Positions 27,602 through 35,986 of a stretch of DNA of 64,000 nucleotides are shown piece after piece. Position 1 is the stretch's first letter. Each line of letters starts with the position of its first letter. The position numbers were made by a program, and so were the translations under genes. Under the pieces are notes generated by a model that saw only the letters and a program-made list of their open reading frames with translations, had not been told where the DNA came from and did not search any database. This DNA is from Streptomyces sp. (GTDB taxonomy: Bacteria; Actinomycetota; Actinomycetes; Streptomycetales; Streptomycetaceae): the NCBI RefSeq assembly GCF_031181705.1, contig NZ_JAPSKN010000003.1, forward strand, positions 25,056 through 89,055, given 5' to 3'.

Positions 27602-29002
27602 GTGACGTCCCGTATCCCGCGCGACTCCAGGCTCCGACTCGTCCGCCCGCGACCCCTGGCCGCCGCCCCCGCAGCGATGAACCAGCGGCGCTCGCGCCGA
27701 CCCGCCCCGCGCCCCCCGGAGGGCACCCCGGCACCGGCGGAACTGGCCAGAATGGCACGCTCAGGTCTGGCCGGCGCGGCCCGCGTCGCCCGCTGGGCCG
27801 ACGCCGCGCTCGGCCCCGGCGGGGACAGCGCCACCGCCGACGGCAAGGCCACCCTCTCCGAGGCGACCGCCGAACGGGCCGCCCGCGACCTCGGCCTGAC
27901 CCCCGCTCAGGTCAGAGCCGACTGGGACACCGCCCGGCTCGCCGGTCTCGTCGAGGTGCACGGCGACAGCGCCCGCCCCGGCTGGCGGCTGCGCGCCTGG
28001 AACCGCGACGACAGCGCCGTCCTGCGCGGCTGGGTCGCCCTCTTCGACGCCTGGTCGCTGGCCTGCCCGGAGCCCGAGGAACACGAGCCCGCCGCCGTCG
28101 CCGAGGTCGTCTCGGCCATGCCCCAGGTGCTCTCCTTCCTCCAGCTGTCCGCCGGCCCCGTCCCCGTCGAGCAGCTCCTCGACCTCCTGGAGCAGCGCGT
28201 CACCGAGCTGCGCACCGCCCGCTGCGAGATCCCCTACGGCCCCCAGCCCGAGCCCACGGCCGAACCGGAGCCCACCGACGCCCCGCTCGCGCCCCTGCTG
28301 GACTGGGCCCTGCGCGCCCTCGCCTCCGTCGGTGCCCTCACCTACGGCGACGGGCAGGCCACGCTCACCCCGCTCGGCAGCTGGGCCGTCTGGGTCAAGC
28401 TGGAGCAGATCTGCGTCGCCGCGCAGAGCCCCGCCGGGAACATCGAGCAGGGCGCCGAGGACATGCTCCGCGGCTGCGCCCAGCTGCGCCCGAACGCGGC
28501 CCGCGCCGAGTACCGCGCCTGGCTCGCCGCCCGCACCGTCGGCAGCGCCGTCACCGAGCTCCTCGACGCCGCCCGCGGTGAGGACGCCCTGCTGCGGGGC
28601 CTGGCCTTCGAGGCGCTGCGCGTCGTCGGCGCCCCCGCCGAGCCGGACGTCCGCGCCGTGCTGGACGAGCCCACGCTGCGGCCGTACGCGCTGCTGTGGC
28701 TCGCCGAGCACGACGGCGCCGACCCGGAGGACGCCCACGAGGTCCTCACCCGGCAGGAGGCGACCTGGCTGTGGGTGGACACCGCCGCCGCCGTCGCCGA
28801 CCACGGGGAGGCCCCGCTGCTCGTGCGGCACCTGGAGTCCGCCGTGCAGCCGACGGTCCCGATGCTGCTGGACGAGGTCCGCGCCGTGGGACACCCGCGC
28901 ACCGTGCAGGTCCTGGTCGCGCTCGCCGCGGCCCACCCCGACCCGGCCCTCGCCAAGGCCGTCCGCCGGGCCGCCTTCCAGGTGCACACGGGCGGCAGCT
29001 AG
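27602..29002 (+). CDS. Conserved protein of unknown function (466 aa)
   Basis: I do not recognise a named family. The GTG at 27602, preceded by GGAAGA, gives 466 residues; an ATG at 27677 would give 441. The first 50 residues are basic and proline-rich. A helical core follows that includes TERAARDLGLTPAQVRADW, resembling a winged-helix or HTH segment (about 85-115), then ALTYGDGQATLTPLGSWAV, a second such motif, and a C-terminal region of alpha-helical, HEAT-like repeats (about 330-460). A cytoplasmic role is inferred from the lack of signal or membrane segments. The stop codon is shared with the convergent VOC gene in a CTAG tetranucleotide. Confidence 0.8.
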   Translation: MTSRIPRDSRLRLVRPRPLAAAPAAMNQRRSRRPAPRPPEGTPAPAELARMARSGLAGAARVARWADAALGPGGDSATADGKATLSEATAERAARDLGLTPAQVRADWDTARLAGLVEVHGDSARPGWRLRAWNRDDSAVLRGWVALFDAWSLACPEPEEHEPAAVAEVVSAMPQVLSFLQLSAGPVPVEQLLDLLEQRVTELRTARCEIPYGPQPEPTAEPEPTDAPLAPLLDWALRALASVGALTYGDGQATLTPLGSWAVWVKLEQICVAAQSPAGNIEQGAEDMLRGCAQLRPNAARAEYRAWLAARTVGSAVTELLDAARGEDALLRGLAFEALRVVGAPAEPDVRAVLDEPTLRPYALLWLAEHDGADPEDAHEVLTRQEATWLWVDTAAAVADHGEAPLLVRHLESAVQPTVPMLLDEVRAVGHPRTVQVLVALAAAHPDPALAKAVRRAAFQVHTGGS

Positions 29003-29412
29003 GCGCCCGTGTCGGGCGCGTAGGTGCCGAAGCTCCAGACGTTGCCCTCGGCGTCCCGGGCCATGTAGTCCCGGGAGCCGTAGTCCTGGTCCGTCGGGGG
29101 CATCAGGATCTCCACGCCGTGCTCCACGGCGTGGCGGTGGTGCGCGTCGACGTCGTCCACCACGACGTACACCCCCGTGGTGCCGGCGCCTTTCATGGCT
29201 CTGTCGAAGACGCTGCCGGTGCCGCGGGTGCCGATCATCACCGCGCCGTTGCCCTGCGCCAGCTCGGCGTGCAGCACCGAGCCGTCCTCGCCCTCGTACA
29301 CCGACAGCTCGGTGAAGCCGAGGGCCTCCGTCAGCTGGCGGATCGCCGCCTTCGCGTCCCCGTACAGCAGCGTCGGGTAGACGCTCGGGCGCCCGCCGGA
29401 GGTGCCTGCCAT
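28999..29412 (-). CDS. VOC family (glyoxalase/bleomycin-resistance-like) protein
   Basis: A 137-residue protein with two beta-alpha-beta-beta-beta modules: VYPTLLYGDAKAAIRQLTEALGF opens the first, and GVYVVVDDVDAHHRHAVEHG the second, ending with DAEGNVWSFGTYAP, the usual C-terminal motif of VOC proteins. Members bind metals or small hydrophobic compounds; the ligand here is unknown. The ATG at 29412 is preferred over the GTG at 29421 because GGGAG sits 8 nt before it. It converges with the 466-aa gene and is divergent from the ABC-F gene, with a long dyad in the shared promoter region. Confidence 0.88.
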   Translation of the reverse strand: MAGTSGGRPSVYPTLLYGDAKAAIRQLTEALGFTELSVYEGEDGSVLHAELAQGNGAVMIGTRGTGSVFDRAMKGAGTTGVYVVVDDVDAHHRHAVEHGVEILMPPTDQDYGSRDYMARDAEGNVWSFGTYAPDTGA

Positions 29413-29453
29413 GCCGATCACTCCCTTGTGCTCGGTCGCCGTGATCCTCGATG

Positions 29454-29491
29454 GTCCGGACCCGTTGTCCAGTCTGGCAGCGGGTCCGGAC
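29454..29491. repeat. 11-bp inverted repeat between the VOC and ABC-F genes
   Basis: GTCCGGACCCG (29454-29464) and CGGGTCCGGAC (29481-29491) are perfect inverted repeats with a 16-nt spacer that itself contains CCAG-T-CTGG. The dyad lies 42 nt upstream of the VOC start and about 60 nt upstream of the proposed ABC-F leader promoter, a good place for an operator. Confidence 0.8.
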
Positions 29492-29551
29492 GACGACCCG
29501 TCGGGACGAACCGCGCGTCCGCACGCAGAAAAACTGGTTGCACCGCCCCGT

Positions 29552-29557
29552 TAGACT
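29552..29557 (+). promoter_or_regulatory. Candidate -10 element of the ABC-F leader
   Basis: TAGACT lies six nucleotides before the ATG of the seven-codon leader frame, so a transcript started here would begin at or next to that ATG (leaderless). No good -35 hexamer is seen at 17-18 nt; an A-rich stretch (AAAAAC) lies there instead. Confidence 0.45.
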
Positions 29558-29563
29558 GTCCCC

Positions 29564-29587
29564 ATGGCCTTTCTCCTCGCGCATTAG
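29564..29587 (+). CDS. Seven-codon upstream leader frame MAFLLAH
   Basis: ATG-GCC-TTT-CTC-CTC-GCG-CAT-TAG reads MAFLLAH. It starts six nucleotides after a -10-like TAGACT, so it would be translated from a leaderless mRNA. Three nucleotides (position 29590) after its stop begins a hairpin, and the ABC-F gene starts 58 nt after the stop. Short leader peptides control several antibiotic-inducible ABC-F genes by ribosome stalling; this layout would fit. The coding status is inferred from position only. Confidence 0.5.
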   Translation: MAFLLAH

Positions 29588-29589
29588 AC

Positions 29590-29620
29590 GGCGGGAACGT
29601 CCTCAGCCGCCCTTCCCGCC
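29590..29620 (+). promoter_or_regulatory. Hairpin between the leader frame and the ABC-F gene
   Basis: GGCGGGAA (29590-29597) and TTCCCGCC (29613-29620) are perfect complements around a 15-nt loop. The hairpin begins two nucleotides after the MAFLLAH stop codon and ends 25 nt before the ABC-F start, so a ribosome stalled on the leader would cover its left arm. Confidence 0.5.
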
Positions 29621-29645
29621 CCCGTATCCGCCCTGGAGTCTGTCC

Positions 29646-31244
<1,599 letters not shown>

Positions 31245-31596
31245 GCGTCAGTACCGCTTGATCGAATGCGTGATCAACGGCGTATGGATCATTCGGCCCA
31301 TCGGTGATCCATCATCTGTGTGAGATCTCCTCGTACCGAGGTGTGTCCTACATCGATTTCGCGGCCGAGCCCCTGATCCTTCCGGGCTCGGCCGCGACGT
31401 CTTTCTGACCTGGCATTTCCCGGGACGATGCGTTCGGCCTCGGGAACGAGGCTCTTCGGAATTTCGCATTCCGCATGTGGGGATGCGCTCCCGTCGTCAC
31501 CACCGTGTCTCACGGACCTTGCCGAATGGGTGGCCATCAGGGCCCGGAGGGGTGATCATGAGGAGACCAGAGCGCACTTCCCATGAGGAGGCACGG
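31245..31596 (+). promoter_or_regulatory. 352-nt region between ABC-F gene and gbn with GATC cluster
   Basis: No gene is visible here. It holds a terminator hairpin (31360-31396) and seven GATC sites, five of them within 68 nt (31260, 31272, 31287, 31306, 31324), with others at 31375 and 31554. Two of them lie in a perfect inverted repeat, ATGGATCA (31284-31291) and TGATCCAT (31305-31312). The downstream gene encodes a Gbn-type protein, whose characterised homologue binds GATC. The gbn promoter must lie between the terminator and 31597. Confidence 0.7.
31360..31396 (+). terminator. Terminator after the ABC-F gene
   Basis: Perfect 13-bp arms CGCGGCCGAGCCC and GGGCTCGGCCGCG with an 11-nt loop, followed by ACGTCTTTCT. 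It lies 116 nt past the ABC-F stop. The loop contains one GATC. Confidence 0.8.
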
Positions 31597-31815
31597 GTGG
31601 CCGAGACTCTGAAGAAGGGCAGCCGGGTGACCGGCGCCGCGCGCGACAAGCTCGCGGCAGACCTGAAGAAGAAGTACGACGCCGGTGCGAGCATCCGGGC
31701 GTTGGCCGAGGAGACCGGCCGCTCGTATGGCTTTGTGCACCGCATGCTCAGTGAGTCGGGCGTCACGCTGCGAGGGCGTGGCGGGGCGACCCGGGGCAAG
31801 AAGGCCACGGCCTGA
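31597..31815 (+). CDS. gbn: Gbn-type nucleoid-associated HTH protein
   Basis: A 72-residue basic protein beginning VAETLKKGSRVTGAARDKL. The central segment DAGASIRALAEETGRSYGFVH is a helix-turn-helix, and the tail GRGGATRGKK is basic. It matches, from memory, S. coelicolor SCO1839 (Gbn), an actinobacterial nucleoid protein that binds GATC sequences and influences sporulation and antibiotic production. The GTG at 31597 is chosen for the perfect AGGAGG 6 nt upstream; an in-frame ATG at 31558 also has a good GGAGGGG site and would add 13 residues. The gene stands alone between two same-strand units, and GATC sites crowd its upstream region. Confidence 0.9.
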   Translation: MAETLKKGSRVTGAARDKLAADLKKKYDAGASIRALAEETGRSYGFVHRMLSESGVTLRGRGGATRGKKATA

Positions 31816-31965
31816 CCCCGGGTGGCCCCACGGCTTCGATGGTGGCCACCCGGTCGTTCACCTGACCGACCGGGTGGTTACTGTGCAGTCACTTAGCTGT
31901 GTCGTGCCCCGGTGCACCAGCCGGCGTACGGCGCGGATGACGACCGCACACATCGGAGGCGTCCC

Positions 31966-32769
31966 ATGGCTTCGCCCGACCAGGACCTCGTTCCCGTACT
32001 CGACAAGGACGGCGTACGGCTCACCGTCGACGACGTGATCGCCACGGTGACGCTGACCAACCCGGCCAAGCGCAACGCGCAGAGCCCCGCTCTGTGGCGG
32101 GCGCTGACCGAGGCGGGGCGGCTGCTGCCGGGCTCCGTCCGCGTCGTGGTCCTGCGGGCCGAGGGCAAGTCCTTCTCGGCCGGGCTCGACCGGCAGGCGT
32201 TCACGCCCGAGGGCTTCGACGGGGAACCGTCGTTCATCGACCTCGCGCGCGGCGGCGACGCCGAGTTGGACGCGACCATCGCCGAGTACCAGGAGGCGTT
32301 CACCTGGTGGCGGCGCAGCGACATCGTCTCCGTCGCCGCTGTCCAGGGGCATGCCATCGGGGCGGGCTTCCAGCTCGCCCTCGCCTGCGACCTGCGCGTC
32401 GTCGCCGACGACGTGCAGTTCGCCATGCGCGAGACCAGCCTCGGACTCGTGCCCGACCTGACGGGTACGCATCCGCTGGTGGGGCTCGTCGGCTACGCCC
32501 GCGCACTGGAGATCTGCGTGACCGGGCGCTTCGTTGCGGCCGAGGAGGCCGTCAGCACCGGGCTCGCCAACGTGGCCGTGCCCGCCGGACAGCTCGACGA
32601 CACGGTCCGCGACCTCACCGCGGCCGTCCTCGCCGCGCCCCGCGACGCCGTCATCGAGACCAAGGCCCTGCTGCGCGGCGCCCAGGACCGCACCTACGAG
32701 GAGCAGCGCCGCGCCGAGCGCCAGTCCCAGGCCCGCCGGCTGCGGGACCTCGCGGGCGTCGGCGACTGA
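31966..32769 (+). CDS. Enoyl-CoA hydratase/isomerase family protein
   Basis: A 267-residue crotonase-fold protein. The oxyanion-hole segments are seen in EGKSFSAGLDRQAF and QGHAIGAGFQLALACDLR, and the second acidic region in FAMRETSLGLVPDLTGTHPL. The glutamate that in hydratases lies near SLGLVPD is only partly matched, so hydratase, isomerase or another crotonase activity is possible. It would act on acyl-CoA esters in the cytoplasm. The ATG at 31966 follows GGAGGCGTCCC. It converges with the gene ending at 32799, 29 nt away. Confidence 0.88.
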   Translation: MASPDQDLVPVLDKDGVRLTVDDVIATVTLTNPAKRNAQSPALWRALTEAGRLLPGSVRVVVLRAEGKSFSAGLDRQAFTPEGFDGEPSFIDLARGGDAELDATIAEYQEAFTWWRRSDIVSVAAVQGHAIGAGFQLALACDLRVVADDVQFAMRETSLGLVPDLTGTHPLVGLVGYARALEICVTGRFVAAEEAVSTGLANVAVPAGQLDDTVRDLTAAVLAAPRDAVIETKALLRGAQDRTYEEQRRAERQSQARRLRDLAGVGD

Positions 32770-32798
32770 GACCCCCGCCGCGGCCGGCCGGAGCGCGG

Positions 32799-33515
32799 TC
32801 AGCCGAGCGCGCTCACCACGACCGCCACCGTCGGGTGGTCCGGCAGGACCTGCCCGACCGCCGTGCGGACCGCGCGGGCCACGTCAGCGGCCCGCCGGTC
32901 CGCGGCCACCGCCACCTCCAGCCGGACGTGGCGGCGCGTCAGCGCGGCGTCGCCGGCCGGCACCTCCTCGATGTGCACCGGGTGACCCAGCGTGCCGGTC
33001 AGCCGGAGCACGCCCGGCACCTCCAGCGCGGCGCCGGCCACGCGGCCCTCGTCGCCGCCCTCCACCCGTTCGGCCCGCGGCGGTTCGGGGGACGCGGCCC
33101 CGGGCTCCCCGTCCGGGTCCTCCTCCAGCAGGCCCGTCACCTTCAGGTCCACCTCCGCGACCGCCAGGCCGAGCCGCTGTGTCGCCGCGCTCGCCAGTGC
33201 CGCCCGCAGCAGCGACGCCGTCTCGGGCAGCGGCCGCGAGGCCGTGGCCGTGAACTGCGCGGTCACCCGCAGCGGTCCCGGCGGCAGGGCACTCGGCGGC
33301 GCCGGCACGGCCGGTTCATGGATCTCCTCGACGTCCGCGAGCGCGATCCGGAGCGCGTCGAGGCGTACTCCCGGGGCGTCGCGCGCCGCGCGCTCCAGCA
33401 CCGTCTCGACCGCCCGTTCGGCGATCCAGGCGCCGTCCCGCGCCTCACCCAGCGGCAGAAGCCTGCCCAGACCCAGTTGATGTCTCACTGCTCGCGTCCA
33501 TCGGTCGGCCGTCAT
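32799..33515 (-). CDS. Divergent Asp23-like protein next to the Asp23 operon
   Basis: A 238-residue protein of no firm family. Its C-terminal half resembles the Asp23/Gls24 fold: RVAGAALEVPGVLRLTG parallels the VDGVHAMG segment of true Asp23, and RADVARAVRTAV-type sequence (ADRRAADVARAVRTAVGQVL) parallels VSIADVARDVRENVITAV of the neighbour. The N-terminal half may contain another degraded copy (LRVTAQFTATASRPLPETAS). It is transcribed away from the Asp23 operon, sharing an 87-nt promoter region. The ATG at 33515 has GGAGGA unusually close; an ATG at 33533 is an alternative. Confidence 0.75.
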   Translation of the reverse strand: MTADRWTRAVRHQLGLGRLLPLGEARDGAWIAERAVETVLERAARDAPGVRLDALRIALADVEEIHEPAVPAPPSALPPGPLRVTAQFTATASRPLPETASLLRAALASAATQRLGLAVAEVDLKVTGLLEEDPDGEPGAASPEPPRAERVEGGDEGRVAGAALEVPGVLRLTGTLGHPVHIEEVPAGDAALTRRHVRLEVAVAADRRAADVARAVRTAVGQVLPDHPTVAVVVSALG

Positions 33516-33602
33516 TCCTCCAGCCTGCCGCATCAGAGGCGCGCTTCCACGTAACCGTGCATACGGTAGTCGAAGGACGACGACCGAAAGGGACGTGCGG
33601 CG

Positions 33603-34079
33603 ATGACTGACATGACCGAGAACCGGGGCGGGGAGAGCGAGACGGCGGCGGCGCGCAGAAGCCCTCTGACCAAGCGAGGTGGGGGAGACCCGGGCTCCCG
33701 GGGGCGGACGACCATCGCCGACGGCGTCGTCGAGAAGATCGCCGGGCTCGCCGCGCGCGACGTGGACGGCGTGCACGCCATGGGCAGCGGACTGTCCCGC
33801 ACCTTCGGAGCCGTGCGCGACCGGGTGCCCGGCGGCCAGAAGTCGGGGGTGACCCGCGGTGTGAAGGCGGAGGTCGGCGAGGTGCAGGCCGCCCTCGACC
33901 TGGAGATCGTCGTCGTGTACGGCGTGTCGATCGCCGACGTGGCGCGGGACGTGCGGGAGAACGTCATCACGGCCGTCGAGCGGATGACCGGCCTGGAGGT
34001 CGTCGAGGTCAACATCGCGGTGAGCGACGTGAAGCTGCCGGACGAGGAGGAAGAGGAACCGGAGCGCCGGATCCAGTGA
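33603..34079 (+). CDS. Asp23/Gls24 family envelope stress protein
   Basis: A 158-residue Asp23 (alkaline shock protein 23) homologue. The core runs from about residue 36: TTIADGVVEKIAGLAARDVD, then LDLEIVVVYGVSIADVARDV and MTGLEVVEVNIAVSDVKLP, closely following the family. Family members form filaments or patches at the inner face of the membrane, tethered by AmaP. The first 35 residues are polar and disordered-looking; the C-terminus is acidic (DEEEEEPE). It heads a five-gene operon with a small membrane protein, a second Asp23-like protein, a DUF6286-type protein and AmaP. Confidence 0.93.
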   Translation: MTDMTENRGGESETAAARRSPLTKRGGGDPGSRGRTTIADGVVEKIAGLAARDVDGVHAMGSGLSRTFGAVRDRVPGGQKSGVTRGVKAEVGEVQAALDLEIVVVYGVSIADVARDVRENVITAVERMTGLEVVEVNIAVSDVKLPDEEEEEPERRIQ

Positions 34080-34125
34080 GGCACGGGCCAGGACACGGCA
34101 CAGCGGATGAGGAGCTGAGGAGCGC

Positions 34126-34311
34126 ATGAGCATGGGCGTGGCCGGGATGATCGCCGGCATGGCGCTGGCATTCGCCGGATACTTCGGCGGGTTCGGGGCG
34201 TTTTTGCTGGTGGCGGCGCTGGGCGCCGTCGGCTTCGGCGTCGGCCGGTTCCTCGAGGGGGACATGGACCTCGGCGACTTCTTCCGCAACCGTGACGAAC
34301 GGTGGCGGTGA
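34126..34311 (+). CDS. Small membrane protein of the Asp23 operon
   Basis: A 61-residue protein, almost entirely one long or two short hydrophobic helices (GVAGMIAGMALAFAGYFGGF and FLLVAALGAVGFGVG) with a charged tail EGDMDLGDFFRNRDERWR. It resembles the small DUF2273-like membrane proteins often encoded beside Asp23. The ATG follows GAGGAGCTGAGGAGCGC. The next gene overlaps its stop by 4 nt. The role is presumably in anchoring or stabilising the Asp23 assembly. Confidence 0.85.
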   Translation: MSMGVAGMIAGMALAFAGYFGGFGAFLLVAALGAVGFGVGRFLEGDMDLGDFFRNRDERWR

Positions 34312-34691
34312 CGCCCGTGAGCACGGGTGCCGGTGAGCTCGACAGACCACTGACCGTCGTCCCGCCGGGCGAGCGCGGGGCGACCAGGATCGCCGACCGG
34401 GTCGTCGCGAAGATCGCCTCCCAGGCGGCCCGCGAGGCCGTCGGGACGCTGCCGCCCGACGTCGACCGGCCGTCGGCCAGCGTCACCGTCCACCGCGACG
34501 TCGTCCACGTCCGGGTGCACGTGGAGCTCGCCTACCCCTGCGACATCGGCGACCGCTGCCGGAGCGTGCGGCGTCAGGTGGTCGAGCGCGTGGGCGCTCT
34601 GGTGGGCATGCGGGTGCCGGAGGTCGTCGTCCAGGTGGAGGGGCTGCATCTGGCCGGGGCACCCGGAGCCGGACAGCGGAGGACGCGATGA
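34308..34691 (+). CDS. Second Asp23/Gls24-like protein
   Basis: A 127-residue protein with the family opening GATRIADRVVAKIASQAARE, then VHRDVVHVRVHVELAYPCDIG, and a last helix-strand VVERVGALVGMRVPEVVVQVEGLHL. It lacks the VDGVHA segment of the first copy. The GTG at 34308 (GTGA overlap with the preceding stop) is preferred; GTGs at 34302 and 34317 are possible. Likely co-assembles with the first Asp23 protein. Confidence 0.85.
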   Translation: MTPVSTGAGELDRPLTVVPPGERGATRIADRVVAKIASQAAREAVGTLPPDVDRPSASVTVHRDVVHVRVHVELAYPCDIGDRCRSVRRQVVERVGALVGMRVPEVVVQVEGLHLAGAPGAGQRRTR

Positions 34692-35392
34692 GCGAACCCC
34701 GGGGCACCGACCCCCAAGGCACCGAACCGCGGGGCACCGAGCGCGAGGGCACGACACAGCGCCTGCCCCTCCTGGAGAAGCCGGAGACGGACGAGGGCAC
34801 CGGACCCGGCCGGCCGGCGCCACAGGCGGAGGCCGGGGGCGAGGGGGGCCGCGCGGGCCGCTTCTGGTCGGCACGCCGCGTCCCCGCGGGCATCGTCGCG
34901 CTGCTGCTCCTGGGCCTGGCGGGGCTGTTCCTCTACGACATCGTCTCGGTGCGCGCCGGCCGGCCCGGCATGAGCTGGCGCCGGGACCTGACCCGGCAGC
35001 TCGCCGAACGGCCGCTGGACGACACCTGGGTGCTCGTCGGGGCCGGGGTCGCCGCCGCGCTCGGCCTCTGGCTGATCGCCCTGGCCGTCACCCCCGGCCT
35101 GCGGCACGTGCTGCCGATGCGCCGCACGCACGCCGGGGTACGGGCGGGCCTGGACCGGGACGCCGCCGCGAGCGCCCTGCGCGACCGGGCCGTGGAGGTC
35201 GCCGGCGTGCAGTCGGCACGGGTCCGGGTGCGCCGGCGCCGCGCGAAGGTCCGCGCCCTGTCGCACTTCCGGGAACTGGACGAGGTACGGAGCGACCTGG
35301 ACGCCGTGCTCGGCGACGCCGTGCGCGGCCTGGGACTGTCCCGGCCGCCCTCGCTGTCGGTGCGGGTACGGCGCCCGGGCCGGAAGGAGTGA
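34688..35392 (+). CDS. DUF6286-type membrane protein of the Asp23 operon
   Basis: A 234-residue protein. Residues 1-60 are polar and rich in Gly, Thr and Pro. Two membrane segments follow (GIVALLLLGLAGLFLYDIVS at about 68-87 and VLVGAGVAAALGLWLIALAV at about 114-133). The C-terminal cytoplasmic domain (about 150-234) contains AASALRDRAVEVAGVQSARV and SVRVRRPG, reminiscent of the Asp23/AmaP fold. The family name DUF6286 is recalled, not searched. The ATG overlaps the preceding stop by 4 nt with GGAGGACGCG before it. Confidence 0.82.
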   Translation: MSEPRGTDPQGTEPRGTEREGTTQRLPLLEKPETDEGTGPGRPAPQAEAGGEGGRAGRFWSARRVPAGIVALLLLGLAGLFLYDIVSVRAGRPGMSWRRDLTRQLAERPLDDTWVLVGAGVAAALGLWLIALAVTPGLRHVLPMRRTHAGVRAGLDRDAAASALRDRAVEVAGVQSARVRVRRRRAKVRALSHFRELDEVRSDLDAVLGDAVRGLGLSRPPSLSVRVRRPGRKE

Positions 35393-35397
35393 CGACG

Positions 35398-35976
35398 ATG
35401 CTCAGAGGCGTCAACCGTGTCTTCCTCGGGCTGGTGGGCCTGGTGCTGCTGGTGCTGGGCGGCTCGGTCCTGGCCGCCGGCCTCGGCGTGTCGCTGCCCT
35501 CCTGGTGGATCCACGACAGCGAGCACGACGTGCTGCTCAGCGATGCCGAGCGCACCCGCTGGCGGGAGGCCGGCTGGTGGTGGCCGGTCGTCATCGCCGC
35601 GCTGGCGGTCCTGCTGCTGCTCGCCCTGTGGTGGCTGGTCGCGGTCCTGCGCAGGCGCCGCCTCGCCGAGGTCCTGGTCGACACCGGCGACGGCGAGGGC
35701 GCCCTGCTGCGGGGCCGGGCCCTGGAGCAGGTGCTCACCCAGGAGGCGGAGCGGATCGACGGCGTCGACCGGCCCCGGGCCCATCTGACGGGCCGTCGCA
35801 CCGCCCCCGAGGCCCACGTACGCCTCGCTCTGGAGCCGCACGTGGACCCGGGAACCGCCCTGACCGACTTCACGACCGGTGCCCTGCACCACGCCAGGAC
35901 GTCGGCGGGGCTCGCGTCGCTCCCGGCGGAGGTGAGACTGCGCGCGGTCAAGCACGGCGCCGAACGGGTCAGTTGA
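35398..35976 (+). CDS. amaP: AmaP-like Asp23 membrane-anchoring protein
   Basis: A 192-residue protein with two N-terminal membrane helices (VFLGLVGLVLLVLGGSVLAA and PVVIAALAVLLLLALWWLVA) joined by a short outside loop, then a cytoplasmic domain ending in LASLPAEVRLRAVKHG. This is the topology of AmaP, which tethers Asp23 to the membrane in staphylococci. The ATG at 35398 has AAGGAG 8 nt upstream; a GTG at 35389 overlapping the previous stop is the alternative. It is the last gene of the operon and converges with the SDR gene 10 nt away. Confidence 0.85.
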   Translation: MLRGVNRVFLGLVGLVLLVLGGSVLAAGLGVSLPSWWIHDSEHDVLLSDAERTRWREAGWWWPVVIAALAVLLLLALWWLVAVLRRRRLAEVLVDTGDGEGALLRGRALEQVLTQEAERIDGVDRPRAHLTGRRTAPEAHVRLALEPHVDPGTALTDFTTGALHHARTSAGLASLPAEVRLRAVKHGAERVS

Positions 35977-35986
35977 GCCCGGCCGC

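Noticed and set aside
31558..31815. Longer Gbn start at ATG 31558
   Set aside because: It has a good ribosome-binding site, but GTG 31597 has a perfect AGGAGG and gives the length of the known homologue. Kept as an alternative only.
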